Below are positions 51,157 to 59,550 of a DNA stretch of 64,000 nt, in pieces. The translations under genes were made by a program, and so were the position numbers. The stretch is taken from NCBI RefSeq assembly GCF_024206495.1, contig NZ_JAMBPQ010000014.1, positions 1-64,000 on the forward strand. Reading direction: 5' to 3'. Position 1 is the first letter of the stretch; each line of letters begins with the position of its first letter. The notes under the pieces were generated by a model that was not told the origin of the DNA, ran no database searches, and worked only from the letters and a program-made list of their open reading frames with translations. The stretch comes from Paraburkholderia sp. CNPSo 3272 (GTDB taxonomy: Bacteria; Pseudomonadota; Gammaproteobacteria; Burkholderiales; Burkholderiaceae).

Positions 51157-51897
51157 TTATCCCATATGAAGGCCGCCGTTCAGCGAGAAGTCCGCTCCAG
51201 TTGCAAAGGCCGATTCGTCGCTCGCGAGCCACGAGACAATCGACGCAATCTCATTGGCTTCTCCAAGGCGCCGTACTGGAATGCTCCGGATAATGACATC
51301 CAGCACGTCCTGAGGTACGGCCCGAACCATCTCCGTCCCAATGTACCCTGGGGAAACCGTATTCACTGTGACGCCCTTCAACGCGACTTCCTGGGCAAGC
51401 GCCATCGTAAAGCCATGAATGCCCGCTTTCGCGGTTGAGTAGTTAGTCTGGCCGAACTGTCCTTTTTGTCCATTCACGGACGAGATGTTGACGATGCGCC
51501 CCCACCTCTTGCCGACCATCCCATCGATGACCTGCTTGGTCACATTGAAAAGGCTGGTCAGATTTGTGGCAATGACTTCGTTCCAATTCTCACGTGACAT
51601 CTTGCGAAATACACCGTCCCGCGTAATTCCCGCATTGTTCACCAGCACATCGATCTCACCAAGCTCCTTCTTTACCTTCGCAAAGGCGACCTCGGTCGAT
51701 TCCCAGTCTGCGACGTTGCCCTCCGAGGCGGTGAAGCTAAAACCGAGCGCTGCCTGCTCGGCCAGCCACCGCTCGCGCCGCGGCGAGTTCGGCCCACAGC
51801 CGGCCACAACAGCAAACCCGTCGCTATGGAGCCGCTGGCATATTGCGGTTCCAATTCCACCCATTCCCCCGGTTACATAAGCAATTCGCTTTGCCAT
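51157..51897 (-). CDS. phaB: Acetoacetyl-CoA reductase (PhaB)
   Basis: 246 residues. RIAYVTGGMGGIGTAICQRL holds the TGxxxGIG cofactor motif, LVNNAGITRD the NNAG, and the catalytic residues are Ser in IVNISSVNGQKGQFGQTNY and Tyr/Lys in NYSTAKAG. VVAGCGPNS followed by RR at the adenosine site is the typical PhaB NADPH motif. It reduces acetoacetyl-CoA to (R)-3-hydroxybutyryl-CoA for polyhydroxyalkanoate. ATG 51897 has GGGGAA upstream. No phaA or phaC lies nearby, so this is an extra copy outside the main pha operon (inference). Confidence 0.95.
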   Translation of the reverse strand: MAKRIAYVTGGMGGIGTAICQRLHSDGFAVVAGCGPNSPRRERWLAEQAALGFSFTASEGNVADWESTEVAFAKVKKELGEIDVLVNNAGITRDGVFRKMSRENWNEVIATNLTSLFNVTKQVIDGMVGKRWGRIVNISSVNGQKGQFGQTNYSTAKAGIHGFTMALAQEVALKGVTVNTVSPGYIGTEMVRAVPQDVLDVIIRSIPVRRLGEANEIASIVSWLASDESAFATGADFSLNGGLHMG

Positions 51898-52137
51898 ACT
51901 GACGTTCCCCTGTGCGCAACGTTGATTAACTGAAAATGCCTTCGGGTGTGGTGACGATGAGTAAATTGTCCTTCGTAAATCTCGGTCGGAGCTGTCGAAC
52001 AATTTGCAAATTCCATCGCCATCCCAGGCTTACGATGGCGGGGCGCACAAAATAATCGCATGCGTAAAAGCTGCAAGTTTTCCTTCGGCGAGTGCACACG
52101 TATCTGATTTTGCGAGATTAGGACACGGAGCGATGGT

Positions 52138-52428
52138 TTACTTAGTTGTACCAGGTGATTGGCCGCGCTTTACAAATTCCCGAAGCACTTTAACTGCTCC
52201 GAGATTTCCCCGTTCCTCCAGCTTCCTGACGAGTGCACGCATGAATATTTTAGATTCTGCGCTTCCGTATGCTGATTCAAACTGGAGAATGGTTTCCTTG
52301 ACGGCCGCTTGCATGCTTTCTTCACGTTGCATGCTCGCAATGTGAGAAGCGCTTCGTGCCAAGTCCATTTCATGATCGGCAAGCCACCTCGCATCACCTG
52401 CCCTCCCGTTGCGGCGACCTGTTGCCAT
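52138..52428 (-). CDS. Small helical protein of unknown function
   Basis: 96 residues. A basic start (MATGRRNGRAGDARWLADHE) is followed by a helical middle (MQAAVKETILQFESAYGSAE) and a C-terminal LVRKLEERGNLGAVKVLREF. No signal peptide or membrane segment. GAGG precedes the ATG. It is read in the same direction as phaB but 240 bases upstream of it. Not recognised. Confidence 0.55.
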   Translation of the reverse strand: MATGRRNGRAGDARWLADHEMDLARSASHIASMQREESMQAAVKETILQFESAYGSAESKIFMRALVRKLEERGNLGAVKVLREFVKRGQSPGTTK

Positions 52429-52787
52429 ATCGATACCTCTCGTCTGATGCGAATTGACCGGCGGTTCTTCCGCGACACCCGAACAGGCGCGTCCGTGCTT
52501 CTAGTGATGATGGAGATACCCGTGCCCAGATAGTCGAGAGCTAATTGATACGAAAAGGCTAATGCATAGCTTTCGCCGTCATAGTGCGTAAGCAATGGCG
52601 TTGTCGGTTAATTCAGATTGTGCCGTAAGCCGCACGCAGCGCCTTGAATGAAACTGCTGTTCTAGTTTTGCCCGCTGTCCGGGGAAGAGGAAGAGGGCCA
52701 CCGAAGCACTGTAACCTGCGATGCCCCGAGGTCCAAGTTACGCTATCGTGTTCAGATGCGGGTCTCACGCGGAATCTTCATACCAGT
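52429..52787. other. Gap with no supported gene
   Basis: A minus-strand ORF (52170-52595) overlaps the supported small gene and looks like a shadow; the short plus-strand ORF at 52644 is antisense to the AraC gene. No repeat or terminator seen. It should hold the promoter of the 96-residue gene. Confidence 0.35.
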
Positions 52788-53591
52788 TCAATTCCGGCCG
52801 ACAGGTTCCTTGCTTATCTGCAGGCGAACGGCTTCGGGATTGGAGAGAAACGAGGGAGTGAGATCGAAGTACCGCCTGAAGGTCCGGCTCAAGTGCGCCA
52901 GATCGGAGAATCCCGACGAATGTGCAATTTCGGTTAGCGTTACATCTGCGACAAACATTTCTGCGGCTTTGCACATCTTGACCCAAAGCAGATATTCGCG
53001 AATCGCAACACCCGTCTCTTGCAAAAAGAGATGTGCGAGGCGGCTCTCCGAAAGGCCGCAGATACCGGCCAATCGCCGCGGATCCGTGCGCACCGGCACG
53101 TGAGTGCGAAGCCAGGAGGCAACCGCGTCAACGCGGGCATCGGCTGGTTGCGATCTTGCTGCCTCCGGAAACAGCGCGCTGAGCAGTCCCTGCGAGCCGG
53201 CACGCACCATTTCGCAGTCTTGTCGTTCATTCAGAGCCGATGCAGCGATTCGCATTACAAAATCATCCGCCCTGTTCGATAGATCGACAACCCGCTTTTC
53301 TTTCAGTACTTGTTTGAGCAGGTACTGGCAAAGCTCGCTCGCCGAGTCCAGTTGGACGCTATACAGCCCGGAATCACGTGCCGTGATTGAGCGCCAGACA
53401 TTGGGGGCGACCAGCAAGACGCGCCCGGTGTGGCTCTCATCCGTCGTATCGAGCCGCAGCGTGTTCCAGGTACCAACCACCACCACCATCGCGGGGCGGG
53501 ACGTCGCCTTTGCCGTGATACCTGGCGCTGTGTAAATGATCCGATCCGCGAAGATCGAAAGGGAAACCATTGGATCAAGCATAAACTGCAT
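52788..53591 (-). CDS. AraC-family transcriptional regulator
   Basis: 267 residues. C-terminal HTH domain (about 165-258): DPRRLAGICGLSESRLAHLF and LTEIAHSSGFSDLAHLSRTF, ending DLTPSFLSNPEAV. The N-terminal part includes VVVVGTWNTLRLDTTD, a beta-rich sensor not recognised. Its target is not obvious: the nearest genes are the small 96-residue gene and phaB, both on the same strand, downstream. Autoregulation or control of a distant locus is possible. Confidence 0.9.
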   Translation of the reverse strand: MQFMLDPMVSLSIFADRIIYTAPGITAKATSRPAMVVVVGTWNTLRLDTTDESHTGRVLLVAPNVWRSITARDSGLYSVQLDSASELCQYLLKQVLKEKRVVDLSNRADDFVMRIAASALNERQDCEMVRAGSQGLLSALFPEAARSQPADARVDAVASWLRTHVPVRTDPRRLAGICGLSESRLAHLFLQETGVAIREYLLWVKMCKAAEMFVADVTLTEIAHSSGFSDLAHLSRTFRRYFDLTPSFLSNPEAVRLQISKEPVGRN

Positions 53592-53825
53592 TCCTTCCGA
53601 AAGGATCAGCGTCGCACCGGGACTGCACGGTGAGCGACCGTGATGGCCGCCAACCTATGTCATTGTCCCGCGATGGGGTAAGTCGATTTGAGCGCAGTAC
53701 CGCAACTGTACCCTGAGTCAGTTATCGTCGAGCGAAGGCTTCAACTACATAACCAACTGTGCAAAGGTAATTTGCCCAAAGCGGCTTGCCAAAGCTTCGA
53801 TTTGAATGATATGAGCGCCCATTTC

Positions 53826-53853
53826 AAAAAAAAACGCGGCCCGAAAGCCGCGT
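53826..53853 (-). terminator. Rho-independent terminator on the minus strand
   Basis: A stem CGCGGC/GCCGCG (53835-53840 with 53847-53852, extended by one A-T pair) is followed on the minus strand by nine T. No minus-strand gene ends just before it; the nearest ends at 54308, 450 bases away. It could end the transcript of the CHASE3-GGDEF gene or of a lost gene. Confidence 0.75.
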
Positions 53854-53861
53854 AAAAACAG

Positions 53862-54155
53862 ATGAAAAAAGACCGCTCCTTAGTCAAAAGGGGCGAGGCA
53901 AATTTTATCGCTGCGCCGAGCGGAATTTCAGGTCACAATCTGGAAAATTGCCTTTCACAAAATGACGGAAACTATGCGTTTGCGGTCGACCGGACAACTG
54001 ATTCGAGTATCCAGGAGCATTGGACGTATTCCCGTAGTGCAATCTACCGTTCGCTAGGGACTGTGTACCGCATTCGAGGCACTTACACGCTTCGACTCGG
54101 CGGCTGGCAAGTGTATGACGGCGGCGTTCTTATCAGGCGTCAGTGCTCTGTCTAG
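53862..54155 (+). CDS. Doubtful small ORF
   Basis: 97 codons starting MKKDRSLVKRGEANFI, with an AT-richer composition than its neighbours and no recognised motif. No ribosome site is visible (AAAACAG upstream). LRLGGWQVYDGGVLIRRQ near the end looks like a beta-strand pair. It starts 8 bases after a minus-strand terminator. It may be a remnant. Confidence 0.3.
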   Translation: MKKDRSLVKRGEANFIAAPSGISGHNLENCLSQNDGNYAFAVDRTTDSSIQEHWTYSRSAIYRSLGTVYRIRGTYTLRLGGWQVYDGGVLIRRQCSV

Positions 54156-54307
54156 AATGCAGCGAACCGGCATCCTTCTGATTATTTCAATGCCCCCGTC
54201 TGTTGCATCATGCCGGACATAACGACGTTACCCCAGCGAAGCTCAGCTCTGACAACCCATACCGCATTGTGCCCCGCTTGCATAAAGCCGCCGCTCGCAT
54301 CAACGTT

Positions 54308-55573
54308 TCATTCGCTCAGTTCGGTCCCATCGCTTGAACGGCACAAAATTTCCGCACATCGCGGTTCCGGTGACGAACCGAAAGCATAGGTCGAGCGGCC
54401 AATGCGCTTTGCTATATACATCGCTGCATCAGCGACATCGAGCAGTTCCTCGACAGTCTGCACGCGATCGGGGAATGTCGCTATTCCAACACTGACGCCC
54501 ACGGGAAAACGGCCGCTGTGCTCGCGCTCTGCTGCGGAACGTACGCAGCCGATCAGACGCCCCGCCAGCTCACGAAGCTGGCTGTCATCGCCGCAATCCT
54601 CCACAAGCAATACAAATTCGTCCCCGCCGACCCTTGCAAGTACATCGGCCTCTCGCGTCGCACCGCGGAGCGCCTCAGCCAGCCGGCACAGCAATGCGTC
54701 GCCAGCACTGTGCCCCAATGCATCATTGACGCGCTTGAATCCATCGATGTCCATGTAAAGCAATGCAACCCGCGCCGGATCCGCGTGCTCCGTCAAGGCC
54801 GCGATGGCCGCAAGCAGCCGGCGACGGTTGGGAAGGCCTGTCAGGGGATCCTGCGCCGCCTGTCTGTCAAGCACATCTGACCACGCGCGAATCCTGGCGA
54901 AGGCGCGACGTTGCACGAACAGCGCATACAGCATCAGGGCGCAAACGAGCACAGCCGTGACGGCTAGCACGGCCGTTTCCAGCTGGATTCTCTCGTGTGC
55001 GTCGCGCGTGGCCGAACGCCGCTTCTGGCGCCACACGTCGAGTAGCTGACCGAGATCCAGACGAAGCGTGTCCATATAACGCCGGCCTTCGTCTGTCTGC
55101 ACGAGCGCAATGGCGGCACCGCGTTGCCCCGTGCGCGCGAGTTCTACGGTTCGGGTGAGTTCCGCGACCTTGTCCGTCTTCACCTGCTCGATACGGCGAA
55201 CGACCTCTACCGAGTCCGGATCAACGCCGACGATCTGTTTAAGCCGCAGCAGCGCGCCATCGAGGTCGTTCATGCCTTGACGGTACGGATTCAGATAGCT
55301 TTCATTCCCTGTAAGCAGAAACCCGCGTTGTCCAGTTTCAGCACTCTCCAGGTCGTGGAGGACAAGGGTCGCGGCTCCGAGAACCGCGAACGCTTCCTCG
55401 TCACGGAGATTGTCCTGAACAATGACGCGTGCTTCGTACAAAAACATTGCGGCGGCCAGCAGGAGACTGAAGACGATGCCGTAATAAAGCGTCACGAAAC
55501 GGTTACGGTCGCCATTCGCCGAGCGGAACAGACGCACAGGCACAGAGGAATCCCGGTACACAGGAGTGGACAA
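54308..55573 (-). CDS. CHASE3-GGDEF diguanylate cyclase
   Basis: 421 residues. One membrane helix near 28-47 (VTLYYGIVFSLLLAAAMFLY), then a periplasmic CHASE3 domain with DLESAETGQRGFLLTGNESY, a second membrane helix (about 196-216), and a GGDEF domain starting DPLTGLPNRRRL with GGDEF at 316-320. The inhibitory site is intact (READ). It makes c-di-GMP in response to an unknown periplasmic signal. Unlike the enzyme at 18311, it has no EAL domain. It is monocistronic, with the terminator at 53826 possibly its own. Confidence 0.95.
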   Translation of the reverse strand: MSTPVYRDSSVPVRLFRSANGDRNRFVTLYYGIVFSLLLAAAMFLYEARVIVQDNLRDEEAFAVLGAATLVLHDLESAETGQRGFLLTGNESYLNPYRQGMNDLDGALLRLKQIVGVDPDSVEVVRRIEQVKTDKVAELTRTVELARTGQRGAAIALVQTDEGRRYMDTLRLDLGQLLDVWRQKRRSATRDAHERIQLETAVLAVTAVLVCALMLYALFVQRRAFARIRAWSDVLDRQAAQDPLTGLPNRRRLLAAIAALTEHADPARVALLYMDIDGFKRVNDALGHSAGDALLCRLAEALRGATREADVLARVGGDEFVLLVEDCGDDSQLRELAGRLIGCVRSAAEREHSGRFPVGVSVGIATFPDRVQTVEELLDVADAAMYIAKRIGRSTYAFGSSPEPRCAEILCRSSDGTELSE

Positions 55574-55875
55574 TTGTGGGATGTTACATCAAGTCAGTGC
55601 TCGCAATTGTTCGTATGTTGGACCGCGAACGTCGAATGTTCCCGTTACATTTGCGATGGATCGGGACGGTGATCCAAGGGGTGCCCGAGATCCTCAGTCC
55701 GGCATTCGACGCCACGACTTCCTTGAAACTGCGGCACGGGCACGTCGCCACGCCTCTGAAGATTGGCCGCTTTCAGGACCGCGGCGAGCGAATTTCTGAG
55801 TCGTACGCTTGATCGCGCGATGGCCCTGGGATAAGTAGTCCGTATCATGTCGGACTTGGCTACCGTCCTGGCCTT
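55574..55875. other. Gap with no supported gene
   Basis: Both strands carry ORFs of 75-112 codons that overlap each other and show no motif. The stretch may include the 5' part of the NmrA pseudogene, decayed beyond recognition, and the promoter for the cyclase gene. Confidence 0.35.
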
Positions 55876-56411
55876 ACCGCGACAGAACCCATGCTGGAAC
55901 AGATGGGCCTCAGCGCCACGATTCTGCGCCCGGCGTACTTCATCGAGGACGAACTGATGATCAAGGACGTTATCTTCAACCATGGCGTCTATCCGATGCC
56001 GATCTGGAGCACGGGGTCGCCATGGTCGACGCCCGCGATATCGCCGGGGTGACCGCCATCGAATTGATCCGTCGCGATCAGGCGCCGGGCGAGCTGCCGG
56101 TCGAGACCATCAATCTGGTCGGCCCCGATACGCTGACGGGTTCGAAGGCCGCCGCTATCTGGTCGGAAGTCCTCGGCCGCCCGATCATTTACGGCGGCGA
56201 CGATCTGGGCGGCTTCGAGCAGAACATGGCGACCTTCATGCCGAAGTGGACCGCCTATGAGATGCGCCCGATGGCCCAGCGCTATGTCAGCGACGGCATG
56301 ATCCCGGAAACGGACGACGTTGCACGTCTGACGAGGATCCTGAGCCGTCCACTGCACACCTAACGCGACTTCCCGGCGGGGCGCGCCTCGCAGCAGAGCG
56401 CCACGGCCTGA
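55876..56411 (+). pseudogene. NmrA-family NAD(P)-binding protein, decayed
   Basis: Two frames join to one protein: MLEQMGLSATILRPAYFIED, then NHGVYPMPIWSTG, then (after adding one G at 56013-56016) VAMVDARDIAGVTAIELIRR, ETINLVGPDTLTGSKAAAIW and AYEMRPMAQRYVSDGMIPE. The reading frame meets TAA at 56361 where relatives have Tyr, and continues in frame for 15 codons (RDFPAGRASQQSATA) to a second stop at 56411. The N-terminal Rossmann part is missing. At least three inactivating changes are present. Confidence 0.82.
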
Positions 56412-56500
56412 GACCGCCACCGTCCGGTGAATGCGGAGTGCCAAGCCAGGCTGACGGGTGTGCTCTTCCTGAGCGCAACGCCCGCGATGCCCCCTCGGCG

Positions 56501-57763
56501 CTACTCGCGCCCGGCGCCGTGCGTGAGCTTCAGCGCGATATCGAGCCGCGCGACCCACTGCGCGTCGTCGAGCGACGCGTCGAGCATTTTTTCGATGCGT
56601 TCGAGCCGGTAATTGAGCGTGTTCAGGTGAATGCCGAGTGCGTCCGCCGTGGGCCGGCGGCGTCTGCCGTTGGCATAGAACGCGTTCAGTGTCGCCAGCA
56701 GGTCCGTATCGGTTCCGATCTGCTCGACGAGCGAGACGAGATACCGCATCACATCGCCAGCCGCGCGCACCGTTTCTTCGAGCGCGATGTCGGAGTATCG
56801 CGCGACCCGCGCTACGGTCGCGCCGCGCAGCGAGACTTCGACGGCGCGAATAGCCTCGTTGGCGGAGGCCGCCCATCCTGCTGCTCCTTCGTTCAACAAA
56901 CCGATACCGATCGCACGAATGCGTTCTTCCGCGTGCGCAAGGCTTTGCGCGCATTGACTTGCTGCGAGATCGCTCTGGGCAGCCAGCTCGGCTCGCTGGC
57001 CTGGAAGCCAGAAGATCGCCCGCCCGCGATGCCACACGTGGATGATCGCCTCCCGCTCGACGCGGAAGTGGCGCGACACAGCGAGCGCATAGCGCTCGGA
57101 TTCCCGCTCACGGATTTCGGACGTGAGTGTCTCGAACCCGGCGTCGAGCGCGATCGCCATTCGCGGCAGCGAAGGGTCGAGCCCCAGCGCGCTCATTGCC
57201 GTCGTGAAGCTCGCGTGGTCGTGGGGAGCATGAAAGATCACCGTATACAACTGGTAAAGAATCGCATCGCGCCAATGCGTGCGGTGACGCTGCTCCTGAA
57301 CGTACGCCTGCGCGAGGGTTTGCGCGACGCCTTCGAAGAATTCGAACAGGAACGGCGCCACGTTCAGCGCCAGTTCGCGCGCGAGATCCGCTTCTTCCTC
57401 GGCAACCTCGACGCTGGCTTGCCAGATTTCGCGCGCGCCAACCTGCGTGGCGCGCAGTAGTGCCTCCAGCGGCACGCTTTGGTGAACGCGTCGCCGGGCT
57501 GACTCCTCGATTTCCGCCATCACCGGTTGCGCGGGGTGCGTGCCCTTCAGGAGGAGCTGGAACCACAGATTCGCCAGTTGCTCGATCGACCGGAATATGT
57601 CGTCGCGGATCGCCGGTGAAAGCGCCTGATACCCCTCCACCTTCATGAGCGAAGCGTACACGCGCTCGATGGGCACAGAAGGATCGTTCGCGAGTGTCGT
57701 CAAGCCTTCGCGGAGTCGCCGGCTGATCTGCGGGATCGTAGTGAACAAGGTGGGTTGTACCAT
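56501..57763 (-). CDS. PucR/CdaR-type transcriptional regulator
   Basis: 420 residues. The C-terminal ~70 residues carry the PucR HTH: DLLATLNAFYANGRRRRPTA with LGIHLNTLNYRLERIEKML and a hydrophobic end. The N-terminal part has a helical sensor (LRATQVGAREIWQASVEVAE). Such proteins activate catabolic or efflux genes. The gene is divergent from the ytcA-mdtNOP-like operon with 270 bases between starts, so control of that operon is likely. ATG 57763. Confidence 0.88.
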   Translation of the reverse strand: MVQPTLFTTIPQISRRLREGLTTLANDPSVPIERVYASLMKVEGYQALSPAIRDDIFRSIEQLANLWFQLLLKGTHPAQPVMAEIEESARRRVHQSVPLEALLRATQVGAREIWQASVEVAEEEADLARELALNVAPFLFEFFEGVAQTLAQAYVQEQRHRTHWRDAILYQLYTVIFHAPHDHASFTTAMSALGLDPSLPRMAIALDAGFETLTSEIRERESERYALAVSRHFRVEREAIIHVWHRGRAIFWLPGQRAELAAQSDLAASQCAQSLAHAEERIRAIGIGLLNEGAAGWAASANEAIRAVEVSLRGATVARVARYSDIALEETVRAAGDVMRYLVSLVEQIGTDTDLLATLNAFYANGRRRRPTADALGIHLNTLNYRLERIEKMLDASLDDAQWVARLDIALKLTHGAGRE

Positions 57764-58033
57764 GAGCCGTCAGTGCGCGCGTCGCGCGGGCAACGAGATG
57801 AGGCAGTACGCCATTTCGTGAAATGACACATAGGGCCTGTGCCGTTTGACAATTTACCACGCGCCCCTGCCCACCTAGGATAAGCGGTCGGGACGAGACT
57901 CCCCCGCCGAGGTCGTTTTTTCTGTGCATCAATGCGCGTGCGCACGCCCGCAGCGCGGCGGAACGCCGGAAAGCTTGCCCGGCGGCTCGCCCTTCAACGC
58001 GTTTGCATCGCCTGCGATGCCTGTGATCGATTC

Positions 58034-58306
58034 ATGACCTTTTCCACTGCAACACGGCTTGCCTGGCCGGCGTGCGCCTCGCTGTCATTGGGCGGCTGCG
58101 CGATTTCGCCTTCTCTACCGCTGTTTGGCGCTGCCTTTCCCGACTGGCTTTTCTGCATCGCGGGCGGCGTCGTGGCAACGGTCATCGTTCACCGCGTGCT
58201 TGGCCGCCGCGGCTTGCGCGGGGCGCTGTCGCCCCTTGCTGTCACCTATCCGGCCCTGACTGCCATCTTCGCGACGGCGGCCTGGCTCATTTTCTTCGCC
58301 CACTGA
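58034..58306 (+). CDS. YtcA-family small lipoprotein
   Basis: 90 residues. Signal peptide with lipobox LGGC, then ISPSLPLFGAAFPDWLFCIA, the hallmark of the YtcA family, and two membrane helices. In E. coli ytcA lies directly upstream of mdtNOP, exactly as here. Its role in the pump is not known. ATG 58034; the frame is open further upstream but lacks the lipobox fit. Confidence 0.85.
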   Translation: MTFSTATRLAWPACASLSLGGCAISPSLPLFGAAFPDWLFCIAGGVVATVIVHRVLGRRGLRGALSPLAVTYPALTAIFATAAWLIFFAH

Positions 58307-58308
58307 AG

Positions 58309-58476
58309 ATGCAATCGCCTATGACGTCTCGCGCCCGGACCTTTCGCAACACCAGGGGCGCCGCAGCGGCAATCGTCCTCGGCGGCGCCGCTTCCGCGTT
58401 CGTGCTGTGGCGGCTCGACAGCATCCTGGGAAGCGTTTTCTCATCGCTCGCATCGACCGCTTTTTCTCTTCTTTGA
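58309..58476 (+). CDS. 55-residue membrane protein in the efflux operon
   Basis: Starts two bases after the ytcA stop. MQSPMTSRARTFRNTRGAAA gives a basic start, followed by one membrane helix (IVLGGAASAFVLWRLDSILG) and a short end. It sits between ytcA and the adaptor gene and has the same codon style. No known family. An internal ATG at 58321 is possible. Confidence 0.55.
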   Translation: MQSPMTSRARTFRNTRGAAAAIVLGGAASAFVLWRLDSILGSVFSSLASTAFSLL

Positions 58477-58491
58477 CTGCGCGTACCGCAC

Positions 58492-59550
58492 ATGACTGAC
58501 AACGCTCGCGCACCGCGGCGCACGAAACGACTGCCCGCCGCGGCTATCGCACTTATCGCCATCGTCCTGCTTTGCATCGTCGCCTGGCGCAAGGATCACG
58601 CGCCCAGCACGGACGACGCGTACGTCTATGCCGACACCATCAACGTAGTTCCCGAAGTCAGCGGACGGATCGTGGAGCTTCCCGTTCGCGACAACCAGGC
58701 GGTCAGGAAAGGCGATCTGCTTTTTCGCATCGACCCGCGCCCCTACCAGGCCGCGCTCGATCAGGCGCGCGCGCGCCTCGCTGCACTCGACAAGCAGATC
58801 GGGTTGACGCAGCGCTCCATCAACGCGCAGCAGTACAACGCCGAATCGGTGAAAGCCGCAGTGGAACGGGCGCGCGCTGTGGCTGCGCAGGCCGCCGATA
58901 CGCTGCACCGGACCGAGCCTCTGCTCGATCACGGTTATGTTTCCGCGGAGGAAGTCGATCGCGCGCGCACGGCACAACGCTCGGCGCAGGCCGAACTCGA
59001 CGCCGCGACGCTGCAGGCCCAGCAGGCCAGCGCTGCGGTGAGCGGCGTGGACGCACTCGTCGCGCAGCGAGCCGAGGTCGAGGCGCAGATCGCGATTGCC
59101 GAGTTGAACGTCGAATTCACCGAAGTTCGCGCGCCGTTCGACGGCCGCGTCGTGTCGCTGCGCACGACGGTGGGCCAGTATGCGTCGCCGCTCAAGCCCA
59201 TCTTCACGCTGATCGACACCGATCACTGGTACGTGGTCGCCAACTTGCGCGAAACAGACCTGAAAAACGTGCGCGCGGGCACACCCGTCAACGTCTACCT
59301 GATGAGCGACACGAGCAAGCGCTTTTCCGGCGTCGTGGACTCGGTCAGCTACGGCGTACTACCCGACGACGGCGGCCTGGTGCTCGAAGGGCTGCCGCGC
59401 GTCCAGCGCAGCATCAACTGGGTCCACGTTTCCCAGCGCTTCCCGGTGAAGATCGCCGTGCGCAATCCCGACCCCGCGCTGTTCCGCCTCGGCACGTCGG
59501 CCGTCGCTACGCTCGATCCCACTGGCACGCCCGCCGGCGCGGCGCAATGA
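58492..59550 (+). CDS. mdtN: HlyD/EmrA-family efflux adaptor, MdtN-like
   Basis: 352 residues. One N-terminal membrane helix (about 13-32), then DDAYVYADTINVVPEVSGRI, the biotinyl-lipoyl half-motif, a coiled-coil hairpin (about 80-190) and APFDGRVVSLRTTVGQYASP, the second half-motif. It links the inner-membrane protein to the outer-membrane channel in the periplasm. It overlaps the FUSC gene by ATGA. In E. coli MdtN acts with MdtO and MdtP in resistance to sulfa drugs and other compounds; the substrate here is unknown. Confidence 0.92.
   Translation: MTDNARAPRRTKRLPAAAIALIAIVLLCIVAWRKDHAPSTDDAYVYADTINVVPEVSGRIVELPVRDNQAVRKGDLLFRIDPRPYQAALDQARARLAALDKQIGLTQRSINAQQYNAESVKAAVERARAVAAQAADTLHRTEPLLDHGYVSAEEVDRARTAQRSAQAELDAATLQAQQASAAVSGVDALVAQRAEVEAQIAIAELNVEFTEVRAPFDGRVVSLRTTVGQYASPLKPIFTLIDTDHWYVVANLRETDLKNVRAGTPVNVYLMSDTSKRFSGVVDSVSYGVLPDDGGLVLEGLPRVQRSINWVHVSQRFPVKIAVRNPDPALFRLGTSAVATLDPTGTPAGAAQ

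Noticed and set aside
58572-59546. Upstream extension of the FUSC ORF making 1025 residues
   Set aside because: This part is an out-of-frame shadow of the adaptor gene; ATG 59547 overlaps its stop as expected in an operon.
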